Assembly (NCBI GenBank): GCA_002095305.1
Contig: MIEI01000013.1
Coordinates: 1-64,000 of the forward strand
Direction of reading: 5' to 3'
DNA: 64,000 bases
Source of the DNA: Pantoea brenneri
Lineage (GTDB): Bacteria > Pseudomonadota > Gammaproteobacteria > Enterobacterales > Enterobacteriaceae
In this document: positions 40,606 to 52,842 of the stretch, in pieces
Layout of the letters: each line of letters begins with the position of its first letter
How positions within the stretch are numbered: the stretch's first letter is position 1
Made by a program: the position numbers and the translations under genes
Notes under the pieces: model-generated
Database searches by the model: none
What the model was told of the DNA's origin: nothing
Seen by the model: only the letters and a program-made list of their open reading frames with translations

Positions 40606-41265
40606 TCACGGCGCGTTAAAGCTTACCGTGTCACGCACCATGATATTGATACCCGGCTTCAGGTCTTCAAAAGTGATCGGCGTATTGCTGTTGCTGACCG
40701 TTTTGCCAAACGCTTTGCGCACTACCCGGATCAACGGTTTCCCGGTCACCGCGTCACTGGCTTCTATTTCCAGAAACAGCTCGCTGTTCTGGGTACGGTG
40801 TCCCGACGCCGCCATGGTGGTCGCCACCACCGCCGCAACCGGCACCACCTCGTAGAATTGCACGCCTTCATTCTCTGCAGATACAGCCGTGATGGCGGCC
40901 CGCACTTTCAGGGTGTGCGGCGTAGCCTGATTAGTCAGCGGCCGACGGGTGGCGATCGCGCCTTTTAACTGAATGTCGGTATAGCTCAGCACCTGATCCA
41001 GCGTTTGCTGGCTGACACGTGCGGTAGGATGGGCTGCCGGATAGTAGACCAGCGGGGTATAGAGCACATCTTTATACTGACTACTTTTGTAATCGGGCGA
41101 TATCCAGCGCAGGGTCGGTTGACCGCTGGCCGACTCAGTCGGCTGCAACTGGCTGTAATCGCTTAAGAAACCAGAGTATTGCTGCTTCTCTGTGACGTGA
41201 GAAGTGCAACCGCTGAGCAGCAGGGCAGAGACCGCCAGCAGAGCAGCAACAGATGTTTTACGCAT
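40606..41265 (-). CDS. DUF3313 family lipoprotein
   Basis: 219 residues with signal peptide MRKTSVAALLAVSALLLSGC (lipobox LSGC, Cys20) and a DUF3313-like body (YSGFLSDYSQLQPTESASGQ; EIEASDAVTGKPLIRVVRKA). Function unknown; probably outer-membrane anchored, as Ser follows nothing like an Asp+2 retention signal (C-T-S). ATG 41265 was taken over the TTG at 41271 by ribosome-site spacing. Confidence 0.82.
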   Translation of the reverse strand: MRKTSVAALLAVSALLLSGCTSHVTEKQQYSGFLSDYSQLQPTESASGQPTLRWISPDYKSSQYKDVLYTPLVYYPAAHPTARVSQQTLDQVLSYTDIQLKGAIATRRPLTNQATPHTLKVRAAITAVSAENEGVQFYEVVPVAAVVATTMAASGHRTQNSELFLEIEASDAVTGKPLIRVVRKAFGKTVSNSNTPITFEDLKPGINIMVRDTVSFNAP

Positions 41266-41402
41266 TATCAACTCGCTTATGTCGGAAAGGTTTAAGCAAG
41301 CATAGATAAGCCTGACGGGAAATGCTGAAAAATAAGTGTGCTTCTAATGGGTTATGTGCGCGGGGCCGGAATAACCCGCTGCAGCGCAGCGGGTGCAACG
41401 GC

Positions 41403-42038
41403 TTACTCGAAACAGGTGTCCGGATTTTCAGACAGGGTAATAAACTGTTTACCGCCGTGGGTCAGCGCCATGATGGTGCCGGTTTCAATATCGTAAACCC
41501 AGCCATGCAGACGCAGTTTACCGTTACGCAGCGCCACCGATACGGAAGGATGGGTTTTCATGTTGTTAAGCTGGGCGATGACATTCTCTTTCACCATCTC
41601 ATTCAGCTTTTTCTCTGGCGATTCATATTCGCGCTGCTCTACCACCGCTTTCGCCGCATCGGCATAGCGCAGCCAGTGTTCGACCGCTGGCATGGTGTCC
41701 ATGCAGGCGCAGGATGCGATGGCATTCATCGCGCCACAGTTGGAGTGCCCACAGATGATAATGTCGGACACGCCCAGCGCGACCACGGCATATTCGATGG
41801 TAGCGGAAACGCCGCCTGGCTCCGGACCAAATGAAGGCACGATGTTGCCCGCGTTGCGGATAACGAACAGCTCTCCTGGCTCCTGCTGCGTCACCAGTTC
41901 CGGTACCAGTCGGCTATCAGAACAGGAGATAAACAGCGCTTTGGGATTTTGATTTGACGCCAGGCTTTTGAAAAGATCCTTCCTTTCAGGAAACACATTC
42001 TGCTGGAAATTCAGAAATCCATTGATGATCTCTTTCAT
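41403..42038 (-). CDS. Beta-class carbonic anhydrase (CynT-like)
   Basis: 211 residues; interconverts CO2 and bicarbonate. Zinc ligands C39 (CSDSRL), H98 and C101 (CGHSNCGAM) are all present, with D41 and R43. The sequence resembles E. coli CynT ([20 protein letters not shown]) more than Can, but no cyanate genes are nearby, so it may be the main housekeeping enzyme. Monocistronic and divergent from rimO. Confidence 0.93.
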   Translation of the reverse strand: MKEIINGFLNFQQNVFPERKDLFKSLASNQNPKALFISCSDSRLVPELVTQQEPGELFVIRNAGNIVPSFGPEPGGVSATIEYAVVALGVSDIIICGHSNCGAMNAIASCACMDTMPAVEHWLRYADAAKAVVEQREYESPEKKLNEMVKENVIAQLNNMKTHPSVSVALRNGKLRLHGWVYDIETGTIMALTHGGKQFITLSENPDTCFE

Positions 42039-42414
42039 TATTTAGCTCTCACATTATCCACGTCGTTACCTGAAGGGCATAGCCCCTTCAGTGTTGATTT
42101 GCCCGTTTATTATTAATGAAAACAAGTGAATATCAACCAGCGATTTCCTAAGGGTGCGGTCTGACCCGCTGTGTCAGCGTTTCGCTTTGATGATGATGCG
42201 CATGGCAAAAGCGGAATTTCTTTTTATAGCACGGTCAGTTACTGGAAAATGACAGCGCCAATCAGACGGTGTTTCTGGCCCGGTCAGCGGCCGCGATTTT
42301 ACCGGTTTTTTCATACCTTTACACGGCGCTAAACCCTTACAGATAACGCTACAATTTTTTCAGCAACACAGGTAAAATCCCGCGCCATCGCTGTGCTGAA
42401 CCGGAAACAGAGCT
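42039..42414. promoter_or_regulatory. Divergent carbonic anhydrase/rimO intergenic region
   Basis: About 375 bp with no supported gene. It should hold both promoters. AT-rich stretches occur at 42105-42135 and 42340-42362. Confidence 0.4.
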
Positions 42415-43746
42415 ATGTCTACTACAATAAAAACTTTGCCGCCACGGGTCGGATTCGTCTCGCTCGGCTGCCCAAAAAACCTCGTTGACTCCGAGCGCAT
42501 CCTCACCGAACTGCGCACCGAGGGCTATGATGTGGTGCCGCGCTATGACGATGCTGAAATCGTGATTGTAAACACCTGCGGATTTATCGACAGCGCGGTT
42601 CAGGAGTCGCTTGAGGCGATTGGCGAAGCGCTGAATGAAAACGGCAAAGTGATTGTCACTGGTTGTCTCGGCGCTAAGGTTGATCAGATTCGTGAAGTGC
42701 ACCCGAAAGTGCTGGAAATTACCGGTCCACACAGCTATGAGCAGGTTCTGTCGCACGTGCATCGCTACGTGCCAAAGCCTCAGCACAACCCGTTCCTCAG
42801 CCTGGTGCCGGAACAGGGCGTGAAACTGACGCCGCGTCATTATGCTTATCTGAAAATTTCCGAAGGCTGCAACCATCGCTGCACCTTCTGCATCATCCCA
42901 TCAATGCGTGGCGATCTCGACAGCCGCGCCGTCGGTGAGGTACTGGATGAGGCCAAACGGCTGGTCGAAGCGGGCGTTAAAGAGCTGCTGGTGATCTCGC
43001 AGGATACCTCAGCCTATGGCGTTGATGTGAAACACCGCACCGGTTTCTGGAACGGCTCGCCGGTAAAAACCAGCATGGTCAGCCTGTGTGAGCAACTGGC
43101 GAAGCTCGGCGTGTGGGTGCGTCTGCACTACGTCTATCCCTACCCGCACGTCGACGAAGTTATTCCGTTGATGGCGGCCGGCAAAATCCTGCCCTATCTC
43201 GATATTCCGTTGCAGCATGCCAGCCCGCGCATTCTGAAGCTGATGAAGCGTCCTGGCGCGGTGGAACGCACGCTGGAGCGGATTAAGCGCTGGCGTGAAA
43301 TCTGCCCGGAACTGACGCTGCGCTCCACCTTCATTGTCGGCTTTCCCGGCGAGACCGAAGAAGATTTCCAGATGCTGCTCGACTTTATCAAAGAGGCGCG
43401 TCTCGATCGGGTAGGCTGCTTCCAGTACAGCCCGGTGGAAGGCGCGACCGCCAACCAGCTGCCCGATCCGGTCGACGAGGCGGTGAAGCAGCAGCGTTAC
43501 GATCGCTTTATGCAGCTGCAACAGCAGATCTCAGCTGAACGCCTGCAGGAGAAAGTCGGACGTGAGATTCTGGTGATGGTTGATGAAGTGGACGAGGAAG
43601 GCGCGATTGGCCGCAGTATGGCTGATGCGCCGGAAATTGATGGCGCGGTCTACCTTAACGGCGAGCGTAACGTTAAACCGGGCGACATGCTGCGGGTCAA
43701 AGTTGAGCATGCCGATGAGTACGATCTCTGGGCGAGCCGCGTTTAA
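42415..43746 (+). CDS. rimO: Ribosomal protein S12 methylthiotransferase RimO
   Basis: Radical-SAM enzyme that methylthiolates Asp89 of ribosomal protein S12. 443 residues (441 in E. coli). N-terminal UPF0004 domain with cysteines ([28 protein letters not shown]), radical-SAM motif CNHRCTFC, C-terminal TRAM domain. All six cluster cysteines are intact. Confidence 0.97.
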   Translation: MSTTIKTLPPRVGFVSLGCPKNLVDSERILTELRTEGYDVVPRYDDAEIVIVNTCGFIDSAVQESLEAIGEALNENGKVIVTGCLGAKVDQIREVHPKVLEITGPHSYEQVLSHVHRYVPKPQHNPFLSLVPEQGVKLTPRHYAYLKISEGCNHRCTFCIIPSMRGDLDSRAVGEVLDEAKRLVEAGVKELLVISQDTSAYGVDVKHRTGFWNGSPVKTSMVSLCEQLAKLGVWVRLHYVYPYPHVDEVIPLMAAGKILPYLDIPLQHASPRILKLMKRPGAVERTLERIKRWREICPELTLRSTFIVGFPGETEEDFQMLLDFIKEARLDRVGCFQYSPVEGATANQLPDPVDEAVKQQRYDRFMQLQQQISAERLQEKVGREILVMVDEVDEEGAIGRSMADAPEIDGAVYLNGERNVKPGDMLRVKVEHADEYDLWASRV

Positions 43747-43806
43747 TCCCGGCATTGAATGGCGGCGCGCAGTGATGTCCGTTGCCGCATCGGGCCTAAT
43801 TCGCGC

Positions 43807-44256
43807 TTAACCATACTGCTGCTGATGCGCTTTCTTGCGTGTCAGGTAATCCTCATCGGCCCGGATCCGATCCCAGTAGCCTTTAAAGATGGCCGCCGCC
43901 GCGGCCTTTTCTTCATTCACGCCACGCGGTAATTCTTTACCGTCAGCATCATATTTTCGTCCGCCCTGATGATTGCTGTAGCGACGTGCGCGGGTGTAGC
44001 CCATCTGAATAAACTTACGCGCCATATCCATGCCGACAAAATCATCCTGCTGACGATACGCCTCAAACAGCGCCATGATTTTCTCCGCCGACGCTTCGGC
44101 AATCGGTACGGTACGAAAACGCCAGTACGGCAGGATTTCGCTCTTATAGGGCTCGACCATCAGCACCCCCTGCTCCCCACGTCCGACCTGATAACGTTCG
44201 GGATGCTGGCGGAAGTCGATGGTGCTGAAGTCCTGATCATAATCGAAAGGTTTCAT
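43807..44256 (-). CDS. DUF4385 family protein
   Basis: 149-residue soluble protein: [56 protein letters not shown]. Function unknown in this family. Its ATG overlaps the gsiD stop by 4 bp, so it is the last gene of the iaaA-gsiABCD transcription unit here, a link worth testing. Confidence 0.85.
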   Translation of the reverse strand: MKPFDYDQDFSTIDFRQHPERYQVGRGEQGVLMVEPYKSEILPYWRFRTVPIAEASAEKIMALFEAYRQQDDFVGMDMARKFIQMGYTRARRYSNHQGGRKYDADGKELPRGVNEEKAAAAAIFKGYWDRIRADEDYLTRKKAHQQQYG

Positions 44257-45158
44257 GTCTTGAGTTTAGGATCCAACGCGTCGCGCAGCCCGTCTCCGAG
44301 TAAATTAAATGCCAGAACGGTGAAGAAGATCGCCAGGCTGGGGAAAATCGCCACGTGCGGCGCAATCACCATATCGGCACGCGCCTCGTTCAGCATGGCG
44401 CCCCATTCTGGCGTCGGCGGCTGCGCGCCCAATCCGAGAAACGACAGGCTGGCGGCAGTAATGATAGAGGTGCCGACGCGCATGGTGAAATAGACCACAA
44501 TCGGTGAGACGGTACCCGGCAGAATATGCCGCATGATAATGGTCCAGTCAGAGGCGCCAATACTGCGTGCTGACTCAATGTAGGTCTGATGCTTCAGCAC
44601 CAGGGTATTACCGCGCACCAGGCGGGCAAACGCCGGAATGCTGAAAATCGCTACCGCTACAATCACGTTGCTCATTCCGCTGCCCATGATCGCCACCACC
44701 GCAATCGCCAGCAAAATACCGGGAAAGGCAAACAGCACGTCGCAAACGCGCATGGTAATGCGGTCCCACCAGCCTTCGTAATAGCCTGCTAACAGACCAA
44801 ACAGCGTACCAATCAGCGCGCCGATAGCCACCGAGAAGAAACCGGCAATCAATGAAATGCGGGTTCCCACCAATACCCGGCTGAAAATATCGCGGCCGAG
44901 TGAATCGACACCAAACCAGTGCAGCAGTGAAGGCCCGTCATTCAGCCGGTCGTAATCGAAATAGTTTTCAGCATCAAACGGCGCCACGTAAGGGGCGATA
45001 AACGCCAGCACAATCAGCAGCAGCACAAACAGTCCGGCCAGCAGCGCCACCGGCTGCTGCCGGAAACGCCGCCAGAACTCGCGCCACGGCGTGCGTACCC
45101 GGTTCTCCTTGATCAGCGGCAGGGTTTTCAGTGCCGCATCGCGTCGCCAGTTTTTCAT
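44253..45158 (-). CDS. gsiD: Glutathione ABC transporter permease GsiD
   Basis: 301-residue DppC/OppC-type permease with an N-terminal cytoplasmic tail and about six membrane helices; conserved loop [19 protein letters not shown]. Overlaps gsiC by 4 bp and the DUF4385 gene by 4 bp. Confidence 0.95.
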   Translation of the reverse strand: MKNWRRDAALKTLPLIKENRVRTPWREFWRRFRQQPVALLAGLFVLLLIVLAFIAPYVAPFDAENYFDYDRLNDGPSLLHWFGVDSLGRDIFSRVLVGTRISLIAGFFSVAIGALIGTLFGLLAGYYEGWWDRITMRVCDVLFAFPGILLAIAVVAIMGSGMSNVIVAVAIFSIPAFARLVRGNTLVLKHQTYIESARSIGASDWTIIMRHILPGTVSPIVVYFTMRVGTSIITAASLSFLGLGAQPPTPEWGAMLNEARADMVIAPHVAIFPSLAIFFTVLAFNLLGDGLRDALDPKLKT

Positions 45159-46084
45159 CGCGATTCCTTAAAGCGAATGGCGGGATTGATCACCGCATAC
45201 AACATATCAACCATCAGATTGATCAGAATAAACTCCAGTGAAAACAGCAGCACTTCCGCCTGAATCACCGGATAGTCGCGCATTGACACCGAATCGACCA
45301 GCAGTCGTCCCAGGCCTGGCCAGTTAAATACCACCTCAACCACGATCGATCCGCCCAGCAGGAAACCGAACTGCAGGCCCATCATGGTCACCACCGGGAT
45401 CATCGCGTTACGCAGTCCGTGTTTCACCACCACCAGCGACTCGCGCACCCCTTTCGCGCGCGCGGTACGCATATAATCTTCCTGCATCACTTCGACAAAC
45501 GAGGCGCGGGTGAAACGCGCCATCACTGCCGCCACCGCCGCACCGAGAGTAATCGACGGCAGAATATAGTGTTGCCAGCTTTCTGCCCCGACCGTCGGCA
45601 ACCAGCCCAGCTCCACCGAGAAAATCTGCATCAGCAACATGCCAAGCGCAAAGGCCGGAAACGAAATGCCGGAGACCGCCAGCGTCATGCCGAGGCGATC
45701 GGGCCAGCGATTGCGCCAGACGGCGGAAACAATGCCGATCGCCATACCAAAAATCACGGCCCAGACCATGCTGGTCAGGGTCAGCCATAAGGTCGGCATG
45801 AAGCGCGAGGCGATCTCATCCGCCACCGGCCGTTTTGATACCATCGACTGACCGAAATCGCCCTGCAATGCATTGAGAATAAAGTGCCAGAACTGCTGCG
45901 GCAGCGGCAGATCAAGTCCAAGCTCCTGACGTACCAGCGCCACCACCGAGGCATCCGCCTCCTGTCCGGCAATCAGACGCGCCGGATCGCCCGGCAGCAG
46001 GTGAACAAACAGAAACACCAGCACCGCAACAATCAGCAAGGTGGGGATCAGCCCCAACAGCCGTTTAAGAAAATAGTTAAGCAT
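45155..46084 (-). CDS. gsiC: Glutathione ABC transporter permease GsiC
   Basis: 309-residue DppB/OppB-type permease (306 in E. coli), starting [20 protein letters not shown], with the loop [20 protein letters not shown]. Third gene of gsiABCD, 46 bp after gsiB. Confidence 0.95.
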   Translation of the reverse strand: MLNYFLKRLLGLIPTLLIVAVLVFLFVHLLPGDPARLIAGQEADASVVALVRQELGLDLPLPQQFWHFILNALQGDFGQSMVSKRPVADEIASRFMPTLWLTLTSMVWAVIFGMAIGIVSAVWRNRWPDRLGMTLAVSGISFPAFALGMLLMQIFSVELGWLPTVGAESWQHYILPSITLGAAVAAVMARFTRASFVEVMQEDYMRTARAKGVRESLVVVKHGLRNAMIPVVTMMGLQFGFLLGGSIVVEVVFNWPGLGRLLVDSVSMRDYPVIQAEVLLFSLEFILINLMVDMLYAVINPAIRFKESR

Positions 46085-46130
46085 GCAACATCCTGCAGCT
46101 GCGGCCAGCCGCGTGGGCTGGCCGGCTCCG

Positions 46131-47666
46131 TTACTTCAGACTGGCCTCATCAAAATTGAATGAGGTATCGGGCATCACATAAAAACCGCTGAGGTTTTTG
46201 CTGTTGGCGGACACCAGTTGCTCAACCACCAGCGGGATCCACGGATGATCCTGCCAGATGGTGTCCTGGGCATCTTTATACAGCTGGGCCTTCTGCGCGC
46301 GATCGGTGGTTTTCAGCGCATCCGCCAGATCCTTATCAACCTTAGGATTGCTGTAAAACGCGGTGTTGAAGATCGCAGGTGGCCAGGCGGCAGTGGCAAA
46401 CAGCGGCGTCAGTGCCCAGTCGGCTTCACCGGTTGAGGCGGACCAGCCGGTGTAGAACATCCGCACGCCGCTCTCTTTCTGGCCTTTGCCTTCAACTTCG
46501 GCCGCACGCTGTCCCGCATCCATCGCGGTGACCTTAACCTTCACGCCGACCTGCGCCAGCTGCTGCTGCGTGAACTGCAACACTTTCTGCGCGGTGCTGT
46601 GATTGTGTGATGACCAGAGGGTGGTTTCGAAGCCGTTGGGGTAGCCCGCCTCTTTTAGCAATGCTTTGGCTTTAGCCGGATCGTAGCTGATGGCCGGATA
46701 GTGTTGAGCGAAGTCGATGGCCGGCGGGACGATACCGGTGGCCGGGGTGGCATAACCAGCAAAGGCCACCTTCGCCAGCGCCTGGCGGTTGATGGCATAC
46801 TCCAGCGCCTCACGTACTTTCGGGTTGTCGAACGGCTTCTGGGTAACGTTGAGGCTGATGTAACGCTGCATAATCGACGGTGTGGTTACCACCTCGAGCT
46901 TGCTGTTTTTCTCCAGCAGTTTGGCCTGCTCATAAGGGATCGGGAAGGCAAAGTTGGCTTCCCCGGTTTGCAGCATCGCCGCACGGGTATTGTTATCCAC
47001 GATCGGTCGCCAGGTAATGCTGTCCAGCTTCGGATAGCCCGGCTTCCAGTAGCCGTCCCACTTCTTCACCTTGACGAAGTCGGTCTGGTTCCAGGTTTCA
47101 AACACAAACGGGCCGGTCCCGACCGGATGGAAACCGATATCCTTGCCATATTTTTTCAGCGCGGTCGGTGAAATCATCGCCGCCGCCGGGTGGGCCAGAA
47201 TGTTAATGAAGGCCGAGAACGGCTGCTTCAGGGTCACTTTCACCGTGGTCGGATCGATCACTTCGGTAGTGGCGATCTGCTTAAACAGGTTATAGCGTTT
47301 AAGGTGGTTATCCGGGTTGCTGGCGCGGTCGAGATTGACCTTGACCGCTTCGGCGTTAAAGTCGCTGCCGTCCTGGAACTTAATTCCCGGGCGGAGCTTG
47401 ATGGTGTAGGTCAACCCATCCGGACTGGCCTGATAGCTCTCCGCCAGCACGTTGGTCAGCTTCATCTGTTTATCAAAACCAAACAGCCCCTGATAAAACG
47501 ATTTGGCGACCGCCTGCGACAGCGTGTCGTTGGCGTCATACGGATCGAGGGTGGTGAAGTTGGACGCGACGGCAATCACCGCATCCTGCGCCGCCCAGGC
47601 GGGCAATGTGAGGGCGCTGCTTAATACGCCAGCCGCCACTAACCCTTTACGCATCGTCATCTGCAT
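46131..47666 (-). CDS. gsiB: Glutathione-binding periplasmic protein GsiB
   Basis: 511-residue SBP_bac_5 protein; E. coli GsiB has 512. Signal peptide ending PAWA, then [20 protein letters not shown] and the conserved [19 protein letters not shown]. Of three clustered ATGs, 47666 is correctly spaced (6 nt) from CAGGAG. Receptor for glutathione import by GsiACD. Confidence 0.95.
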   Translation of the reverse strand: MQMTMRKGLVAAGVLSSALTLPAWAAQDAVIAVASNFTTLDPYDANDTLSQAVAKSFYQGLFGFDKQMKLTNVLAESYQASPDGLTYTIKLRPGIKFQDGSDFNAEAVKVNLDRASNPDNHLKRYNLFKQIATTEVIDPTTVKVTLKQPFSAFINILAHPAAAMISPTALKKYGKDIGFHPVGTGPFVFETWNQTDFVKVKKWDGYWKPGYPKLDSITWRPIVDNNTRAAMLQTGEANFAFPIPYEQAKLLEKNSKLEVVTTPSIMQRYISLNVTQKPFDNPKVREALEYAINRQALAKVAFAGYATPATGIVPPAIDFAQHYPAISYDPAKAKALLKEAGYPNGFETTLWSSHNHSTAQKVLQFTQQQLAQVGVKVKVTAMDAGQRAAEVEGKGQKESGVRMFYTGWSASTGEADWALTPLFATAAWPPAIFNTAFYSNPKVDKDLADALKTTDRAQKAQLYKDAQDTIWQDHPWIPLVVEQLVSANSKNLSGFYVMPDTSFNFDEASLK

Positions 47667-47720
47667 CTTGTTCTCCTGTAATCCCTGTCGGGTGGGTCGC
47701 CGAAGCGATATCTTCACTAT

Positions 47721-49575
47721 TCAGGTCGCGCTGATAACGTGGCGGGCGACAAAGTGCCCCGGCGCCACTTCCATCAACGGTGCCACTTCAGGTTCATCCC
47801 CTAACGCATGGATTGGACTGGGGATCTCATCAACCATTAACGCGCGTTCCCGGCGATGGTGCGCCGGATCGGCAACCGGGACGGCGGCCATTAGTTTTCG
47901 GGTATAAGGATGCTGTGGCTGCTCAAATACCGCCTGACGCGGCCCCATCTCAACAATCTGGCCGAGATACATCACCGCCACGCGGTGACTGATGCGTTCC
48001 ACCACCGCCATATCATGCGAGATAAACAGAAACGCGATACCAAATTCGCGCTGTAAATCGAGCATCAGGTTGATGATCTGCGCCTGGATCGAGACATCGA
48101 GTGCCGAGACCGACTCATCCGCAATCACCACCTTCGGATTAAGTGCCAGCGCACGGGCAATACAGATGCGCTGCCGCTGGCCGCCTGAAAATTCGTGCGG
48201 ATAGCGCTGCGCGTGCTCCGGCAGCAGCCCGACCTTTTCCAGCAGCCAGGCCACTCGCTGTTCCGCTTCACGACGCGGCATCACCTTGTGCACCAGCAGC
48301 GGCTCCATGATCGAGAAGCCTACCGTCAGTCGCGGATCGAGCGAGGCGTAGGGATCCTGAAAAATAAACTGAATGTCACGCCGCAGATGTGCCAGCGCCG
48401 CGCCGCTGAGGTTATCGATGCGTTGACCGTTGAAGGTCAGCGTCCCGCCCTGGCTGGCCACCAGCCTGAGCAGTGAACGGCCGGTGGTCGACTTACCGCA
48501 ACCGGACTCGCCGACCAGCGCCAGCGTCTCACCGGCATAGAGATCGAAACTGACTTTTTCGACTGCGTGCACCCGGCTTTTCACCCGGTTAAACAGCCCA
48601 CCGCGAATATCAAACCGCGTCACCAGATCGCGGACCTGCAGAATCGGCGGCTGGTCACGGCGCACGGTATCCTGCGGCGTCTGCTGCTCTTCCCCGCCGT
48701 GCAGCAGCGGGAACTTAGCGGGCAGTGGCTGACCGTGCATCGAGCCGAGCTTAGGGACCGCCGCCAGTAACGCCTGGGTGTAAGGCTGGCGGGGCGCGCT
48801 AAACAGCTGGGCTGCCGGCGCATTTTCCACCACTTCGCCGCGATACATCACCTGCACCCGATCCGCCATTTCCGCTACCACGCCCATATCGTGGGTGATA
48901 AAGATGACGCCCATCTGCATCTCTTTTTGCAGTACGCGGATCAGTTGCAGGATCTGGGCCTGAATGGTGACGTCGAGCGCGGTGGTAGGCTCATCGGCAA
49001 TCAGTAACGCCGGTTTACAGCAGAGCGCCATGGCGATCATCACTCGCTGACGCATCCCGCCGGAGAGCTGATGCGGAAAGCGGGACAAAACATTTTGTGC
49101 ATCCGGAATACGCACCAGGTCCAGCATATGGCGTGCTTCTGCCAGCGCCTGGGCGTGGCTTTTGCCTGATGCAAGCGAATCGATTCGGCGATCTGTTCAC
49201 CAACGGTAAACACCGGATTGAGCGAGGTCATCGGCTCCTGAAAAATCATCGCCATATCCGCGCCGCGTACCCGCCGCATCTGACCGGCCGGGGCGCGCAT
49301 GATATCCAGCACCTCACCGTTGCGGCGGCGCAACTGTACCTCACCGCGAACCGTTGCGCCGTTTTGCTCAATCAGCCGCATCAGCGCCAGCGAGGTGACA
49401 GACTTACCGGAGCCTGACTCGCCCACCAGCGCCAGGTTTCGCCGCGAAACAGATCGAGGGAGAGATGGCGTACCGCCTCGGTCACCGTGCCCTGATGCTG
49501 AAAATGCACACTGAGATCGCGTACCGCCAGCACCTGGTCGGGCGCCAGTGAGGGTAACGCCTGCCGATCGCTCAT
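47721..49575 (-). CDS. gsiA: Glutathione ABC transporter dual ATPase GsiA (two single-base frameshifts as sequenced)
   Basis: Two fused ABC ATPase domains power the importer. Three frame pieces are colinear with E. coli Gsi[17 protein letters not shown] to [25 protein letters not shown] to SIRLHQ; then [20 protein letters not shown] to the end, with a second Walker [10 protein letters not shown]. Restoring one base at 49435-49436 (ACCTGG to ACCCTGG coding) and one at 49165-49166 (CAGGC to CAGGGC) gives 618 residues (623 in E. coli). iaaA lies 9 bp upstream. Confidence 0.92.
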
Positions 49576-49584
49576 GCCTGCTCC

Positions 49585-50544
49585 TTAACTGTCACGGTAG
49601 ATGGCCACATCGGCCGCCTCGCCGACCCGTGCCACCGCCCGGTACATTCCTTCGCTATTGAACGGCAGCGCCACGTTACCTTCGCGATCGACCGCAATCA
49701 GGCCGCCGCTGCCGCCCAGCTCCAGCACGCTATCGTGAATCACATTGACGCTGGCCTGCTGAAGCGTGCGGCCGGCGTAACGCATCTGCGCCGCCACGTC
49801 GTAGGCGGCCAGAGTACGGATAAAAACTTCGCCGGTGCCGGTACAGGAGACCGCCACGCTATCGTTGCTGGCGTAGCAGCCCGCGCCCGGCAGCGGGGAA
49901 TCACCGACCCGTCCGGTCTGTTTATTGGTCATGCCGCCGGTCGAGGTCGCCGCAGCCAGATTGCCATTAAGATCGAGCGCCACGGCACCCACCGTGCCAA
50001 ATTTGCGGTCCGGGTCGAGCGGATCGCCATCGCCGGCAGCGCCATCGTGATCCAGCACCGTTTCGTCGCTGTTTAGTGCGCGCTGCAACTGCTCCCAGCG
50101 TTCTGGCGTCGAGAAGTAATCTGCCGCCACCGGCTGCAGGCCCTGCGCCTCGGCGAACTGCTCAGCACCTTCGCCGATAAACAGCACATGCGGACTCTGT
50201 TCCAGTACCGCGCGCGCCGCCAGCACCGGATTGCGTACCCGACTGACGCCCGCCACGGCCCCGACATCCAGCGTGCGGCCATCCATCACGCAGGCGTCCA
50301 GCTCATGGGTGCCCTGATGGGTAAACACCGCGCCTTTGCCGGCGTTGAACAGCGGACACTCTTCCAGCTGGCGTACCGCTTCTGTTACCGCGTCGAGTGC
50401 GCTGGCACCCTCAGCCAGCATCTGCTGACCGTGCGTCACAATATCCAGCAGGGCCTGGCGATAGTGCTGCTCCTTTTCGGCGCTCATCGCTGAGCGCGTA
50501 ATTGCGCCCGCTCCCCCATGAATGGCGATAACTGCTTTGCCCAT
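49585..50544 (-). CDS. iaaA: Isoaspartyl peptidase / beta-aspartyl-peptidase IaaA
   Basis: Ntn-hydrolase that degrades isoaspartyl dipeptides and has L-asparaginase activity; matures by self-cleavage before a Thr. 319 residues; the catalytic Thr is at about position 184 in GTVGAVALD, with the downstream [20 protein letters not shown] substrate loop. First gene of iaaA-gsiABCD, as in E. coli, and divergent from moeA. Confidence 0.96.
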   Translation of the reverse strand: MGKAVIAIHGGAGAITRSAMSAEKEQHYRQALLDIVTHGQQMLAEGASALDAVTEAVRQLEECPLFNAGKGAVFTHQGTHELDACVMDGRTLDVGAVAGVSRVRNPVLAARAVLEQSPHVLFIGEGAEQFAEAQGLQPVAADYFSTPERWEQLQRALNSDETVLDHDGAAGDGDPLDPDRKFGTVGAVALDLNGNLAAATSTGGMTNKQTGRVGDSPLPGAGCYASNDSVAVSCTGTGEVFIRTLAAYDVAAQMRYAGRTLQQASVNVIHDSVLELGGSGGLIAVDREGNVALPFNSEGMYRAVARVGEAADVAIYRDS

Positions 50545-50810
50545 AACGCTCTGCCCTGTGGTTGCATCAGCACGAAATACACTGATTTAGAATGGTTTTC
50601 ATCCATTTTCGGTAATTTTTGACTATAGAAAGCCTGCTAAGTGTTGTAAAGAAGAAACTGTTCCGATGGTTATAACCTTTTCACCCGGCCATATTTCACT
50701 TTAGTGGCAGGCGCGTGCCTGGCAGAGAGCAGAGCGCGGATACCGATGTGACTCAGCGGACAAATCCCACCATAATAAGCAGCATCTGAGATAACCCAAC
50801 TGGAATAACC

Positions 50811-52046
50811 ATGGAAAGCTTTACTGCAGGATTGATCTCCCTTGAGGAGGCACAACAAAAAATGCTGGCGCAGCTGACGCCGATCACTGACACGCTGAGC
50901 GTCCCTTTGACCGAAGCGGCCGGGCGGATCACTGCCGTGGCCGTCACCTCACCGATTGCGGTACCGCCGTTTGATAATTCAGCGATGGACGGGTACGCGG
51001 TGCGGCTGGCGGACGTCAGCCGCGGTGAGCCACTGCCAGTTGCCGGTAAAGCGTTTGCCGGCGCGCCGTTCAGCGGCGAATGGCCGCTGGGCAGCGTGGT
51101 GCGGATCATGACCGGCGCCCCGCTGCCGCCAGGCTGTGAAGCGGTGGTGATGCAGGAGCAGACCGAAACCCGTGGCGATGCGATTGTGATTACCGCGCCG
51201 GTGCGCGCCGGACAAAATATTCGCCTGACCGGTGACGACATCCAGCCCGGCCACGTGGTGCTTGAAGCCGGTGTGCGGCTCGGCGCGGCTGAACTGCCGC
51301 TGCTGGCTTCACTCGGTATTGCGCAGGTTGAGATCGTGCGCAAACTGCGGGTGGCGATCTTCTCTACCGGTGATGAGTTGCAGCCGGTTGGTCAGCCGCT
51401 GGCGGCCGGACAAATTTACGATACTAACCGCTTCGCGGTGTCGCTGATGCTGCACAAACTGGGCTGTGAAGTGATCGACCTCGGCATTATTAAGGACGAT
51501 CCTGCGGCGCTGCGTGCAGCGTTTGAGGAAGCCGATCGTCAGGCTGACGTGGTCATCAGTACCGGCGGCGTGTCGGTCGGCGAAGCCGATTTCACCAAAA
51601 GCATGCTGGAGCAGCTCGGCGCCATCAGTTTCTGGAAGCTGGCGATCAAACCTGGTAAGCCGTTTGCCTTTGGTCGACTCGCCAGTAGCTGGTTCTGTGG
51701 GCTGCCGGGCAATCCGGTTTCCGCTGCGGTCACTTTTTATCAACTGGTACAACCGCTGCTCGCCGCTTTAACCGGGCAGAAGAAAGCGGTGCTGCCACCG
51801 CGTCAGAAGGTGCGTAGCGCGTCGCGTCTGAAAAAAACGCCGGGCCGGCTCGATTTTCAGCGTGGGGTGCTGCAACAGAATGCTGAGGGCGAACTGGAAG
51901 TGCAGACCACTGGCATGCAGGGCTCACACGTCTTCAGCTCATTTGCGCAGGCTAACTGCTTTATCGTGCTGGAACGCGATCGCGGCAACGTTGAGCCGGG
52001 CGAATGGGTTGAGGTAGAGCCGTTTAATGCGCTGCTGGAGGGGTAA
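50811..52046 (+). CDS. moeA: Molybdopterin molybdenumtransferase MoeA
   Basis: Inserts molybdate into adenylylated molybdopterin to make molybdenum cofactor. 411 residues (E. coli 411). Motifs [36 protein letters not shown] and [13 protein letters not shown] are in place. moeB follows without a gap. Confidence 0.97.
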   Translation: MESFTAGLISLEEAQQKMLAQLTPITDTLSVPLTEAAGRITAVAVTSPIAVPPFDNSAMDGYAVRLADVSRGEPLPVAGKAFAGAPFSGEWPLGSVVRIMTGAPLPPGCEAVVMQEQTETRGDAIVITAPVRAGQNIRLTGDDIQPGHVVLEAGVRLGAAELPLLASLGIAQVEIVRKLRVAIFSTGDELQPVGQPLAAGQIYDTNRFAVSLMLHKLGCEVIDLGIIKDDPAALRAAFEEADRQADVVISTGGVSVGEADFTKSMLEQLGAISFWKLAIKPGKPFAFGRLASSWFCGLPGNPVSAAVTFYQLVQPLLAALTGQKKAVLPPRQKVRSASRLKKTPGRLDFQRGVLQQNAEGELEVQTTGMQGSHVFSSFAQANCFIVLERDRGNVEPGEWVEVEPFNALLEG

Positions 52047-52808
52047 ATGCTGCCTGAGCTAACCGATGAAGAGATGCTGCGCTACAACCGGCAGATCGTG
52101 CTGCGAGGCTTCGATTTTGACGGCCAGGAACGGCTGAAAGCCAGTCAGGCGCTGATTGTCGGTTTGGGTGGACTGGGCTGTGCCGCCGCGCCTTATCTGG
52201 CATCGGCCGGGGTCGGCAGGCTAACGCTGCTCGATTTCGACAGCGTGTCACACTCTAATCTGCAGCGGCAGATCCTGCATCATGATACGGATATAGGCCG
52301 TGCCAAAGTTGAATCCGCCGCTCAAAGCCTGGCCGCGATCAATCCCCACTGCCAGCTGCAGCCAATCCACGGCCAGCTGGACGATACGGCGCTGCTGGCG
52401 CTCATCGCTCAGCAGCAGGTGGTGCTGGACTGTACCGATAATGTGGCAGCACGTGAGCAGCTTAACCGGCTGTGTCGTCAGCAACGGGTGCCGCTGGTAT
52501 CCGGCGCGGCGATTCGGATGGAAGGCCAGATCAGCGTGTTTAACTGGCAGCCAGGTACGCCCTGCTATCGCTGCATCAGCCGGCTGTTTGGCGAACAAAC
52601 CCTGAGCTGTGTCGAGGCAGGCGTAATGGCGCCGCTGGTTGGCGTGATAGGTGCGATGCAGGCCATGGAGGCGATTAAGCTGTTGGCGGACTACGGCACG
52701 CCCGCCACCAGCCGGTTGCTGATGTACGATGCGTTAAGCGCAGAGTTCCGGAGCATGAAGGTGGCGCAGGACGCGCAGTGCGAAGTGTGTGGCGCGCAGC
52801 ACCGATGA
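52047..52808 (+). CDS. moeB: Molybdopterin-synthase adenylyltransferase MoeB
   Basis: Adenylates the C-terminal Gly of MoaD before sulfur transfer. 253 residues (249 in E. coli). ATP-binding GLGGLGCAAAPYLASAG, acidic DFDSVSHSNLQRQ and the two zinc CxxC pairs (CYRC, CEVC). Starts directly after the moeA stop, so translation is coupled. Confidence 0.96.
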   Translation: MLPELTDEEMLRYNRQIVLRGFDFDGQERLKASQALIVGLGGLGCAAAPYLASAGVGRLTLLDFDSVSHSNLQRQILHHDTDIGRAKVESAAQSLAAINPHCQLQPIHGQLDDTALLALIAQQQVVLDCTDNVAAREQLNRLCRQQRVPLVSGAAIRMEGQISVFNWQPGTPCYRCISRLFGEQTLSCVEAGVMAPLVGVIGAMQAMEAIKLLADYGTPATSRLLMYDALSAEFRSMKVAQDAQCEVCGAQHR

Positions 52809-52836
52809 AAAAACGGGGTAGCCTGCGCTACCCCGT
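52807..52836. terminator. Terminator between moeB and ybiT
   Basis: ACGGGGTAGC / GCTACCCCGT, 4-nt loop, with a T run on the minus strand for ybiT. Confidence 0.8.
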
Positions 52837-52842
52837 CCGGTA

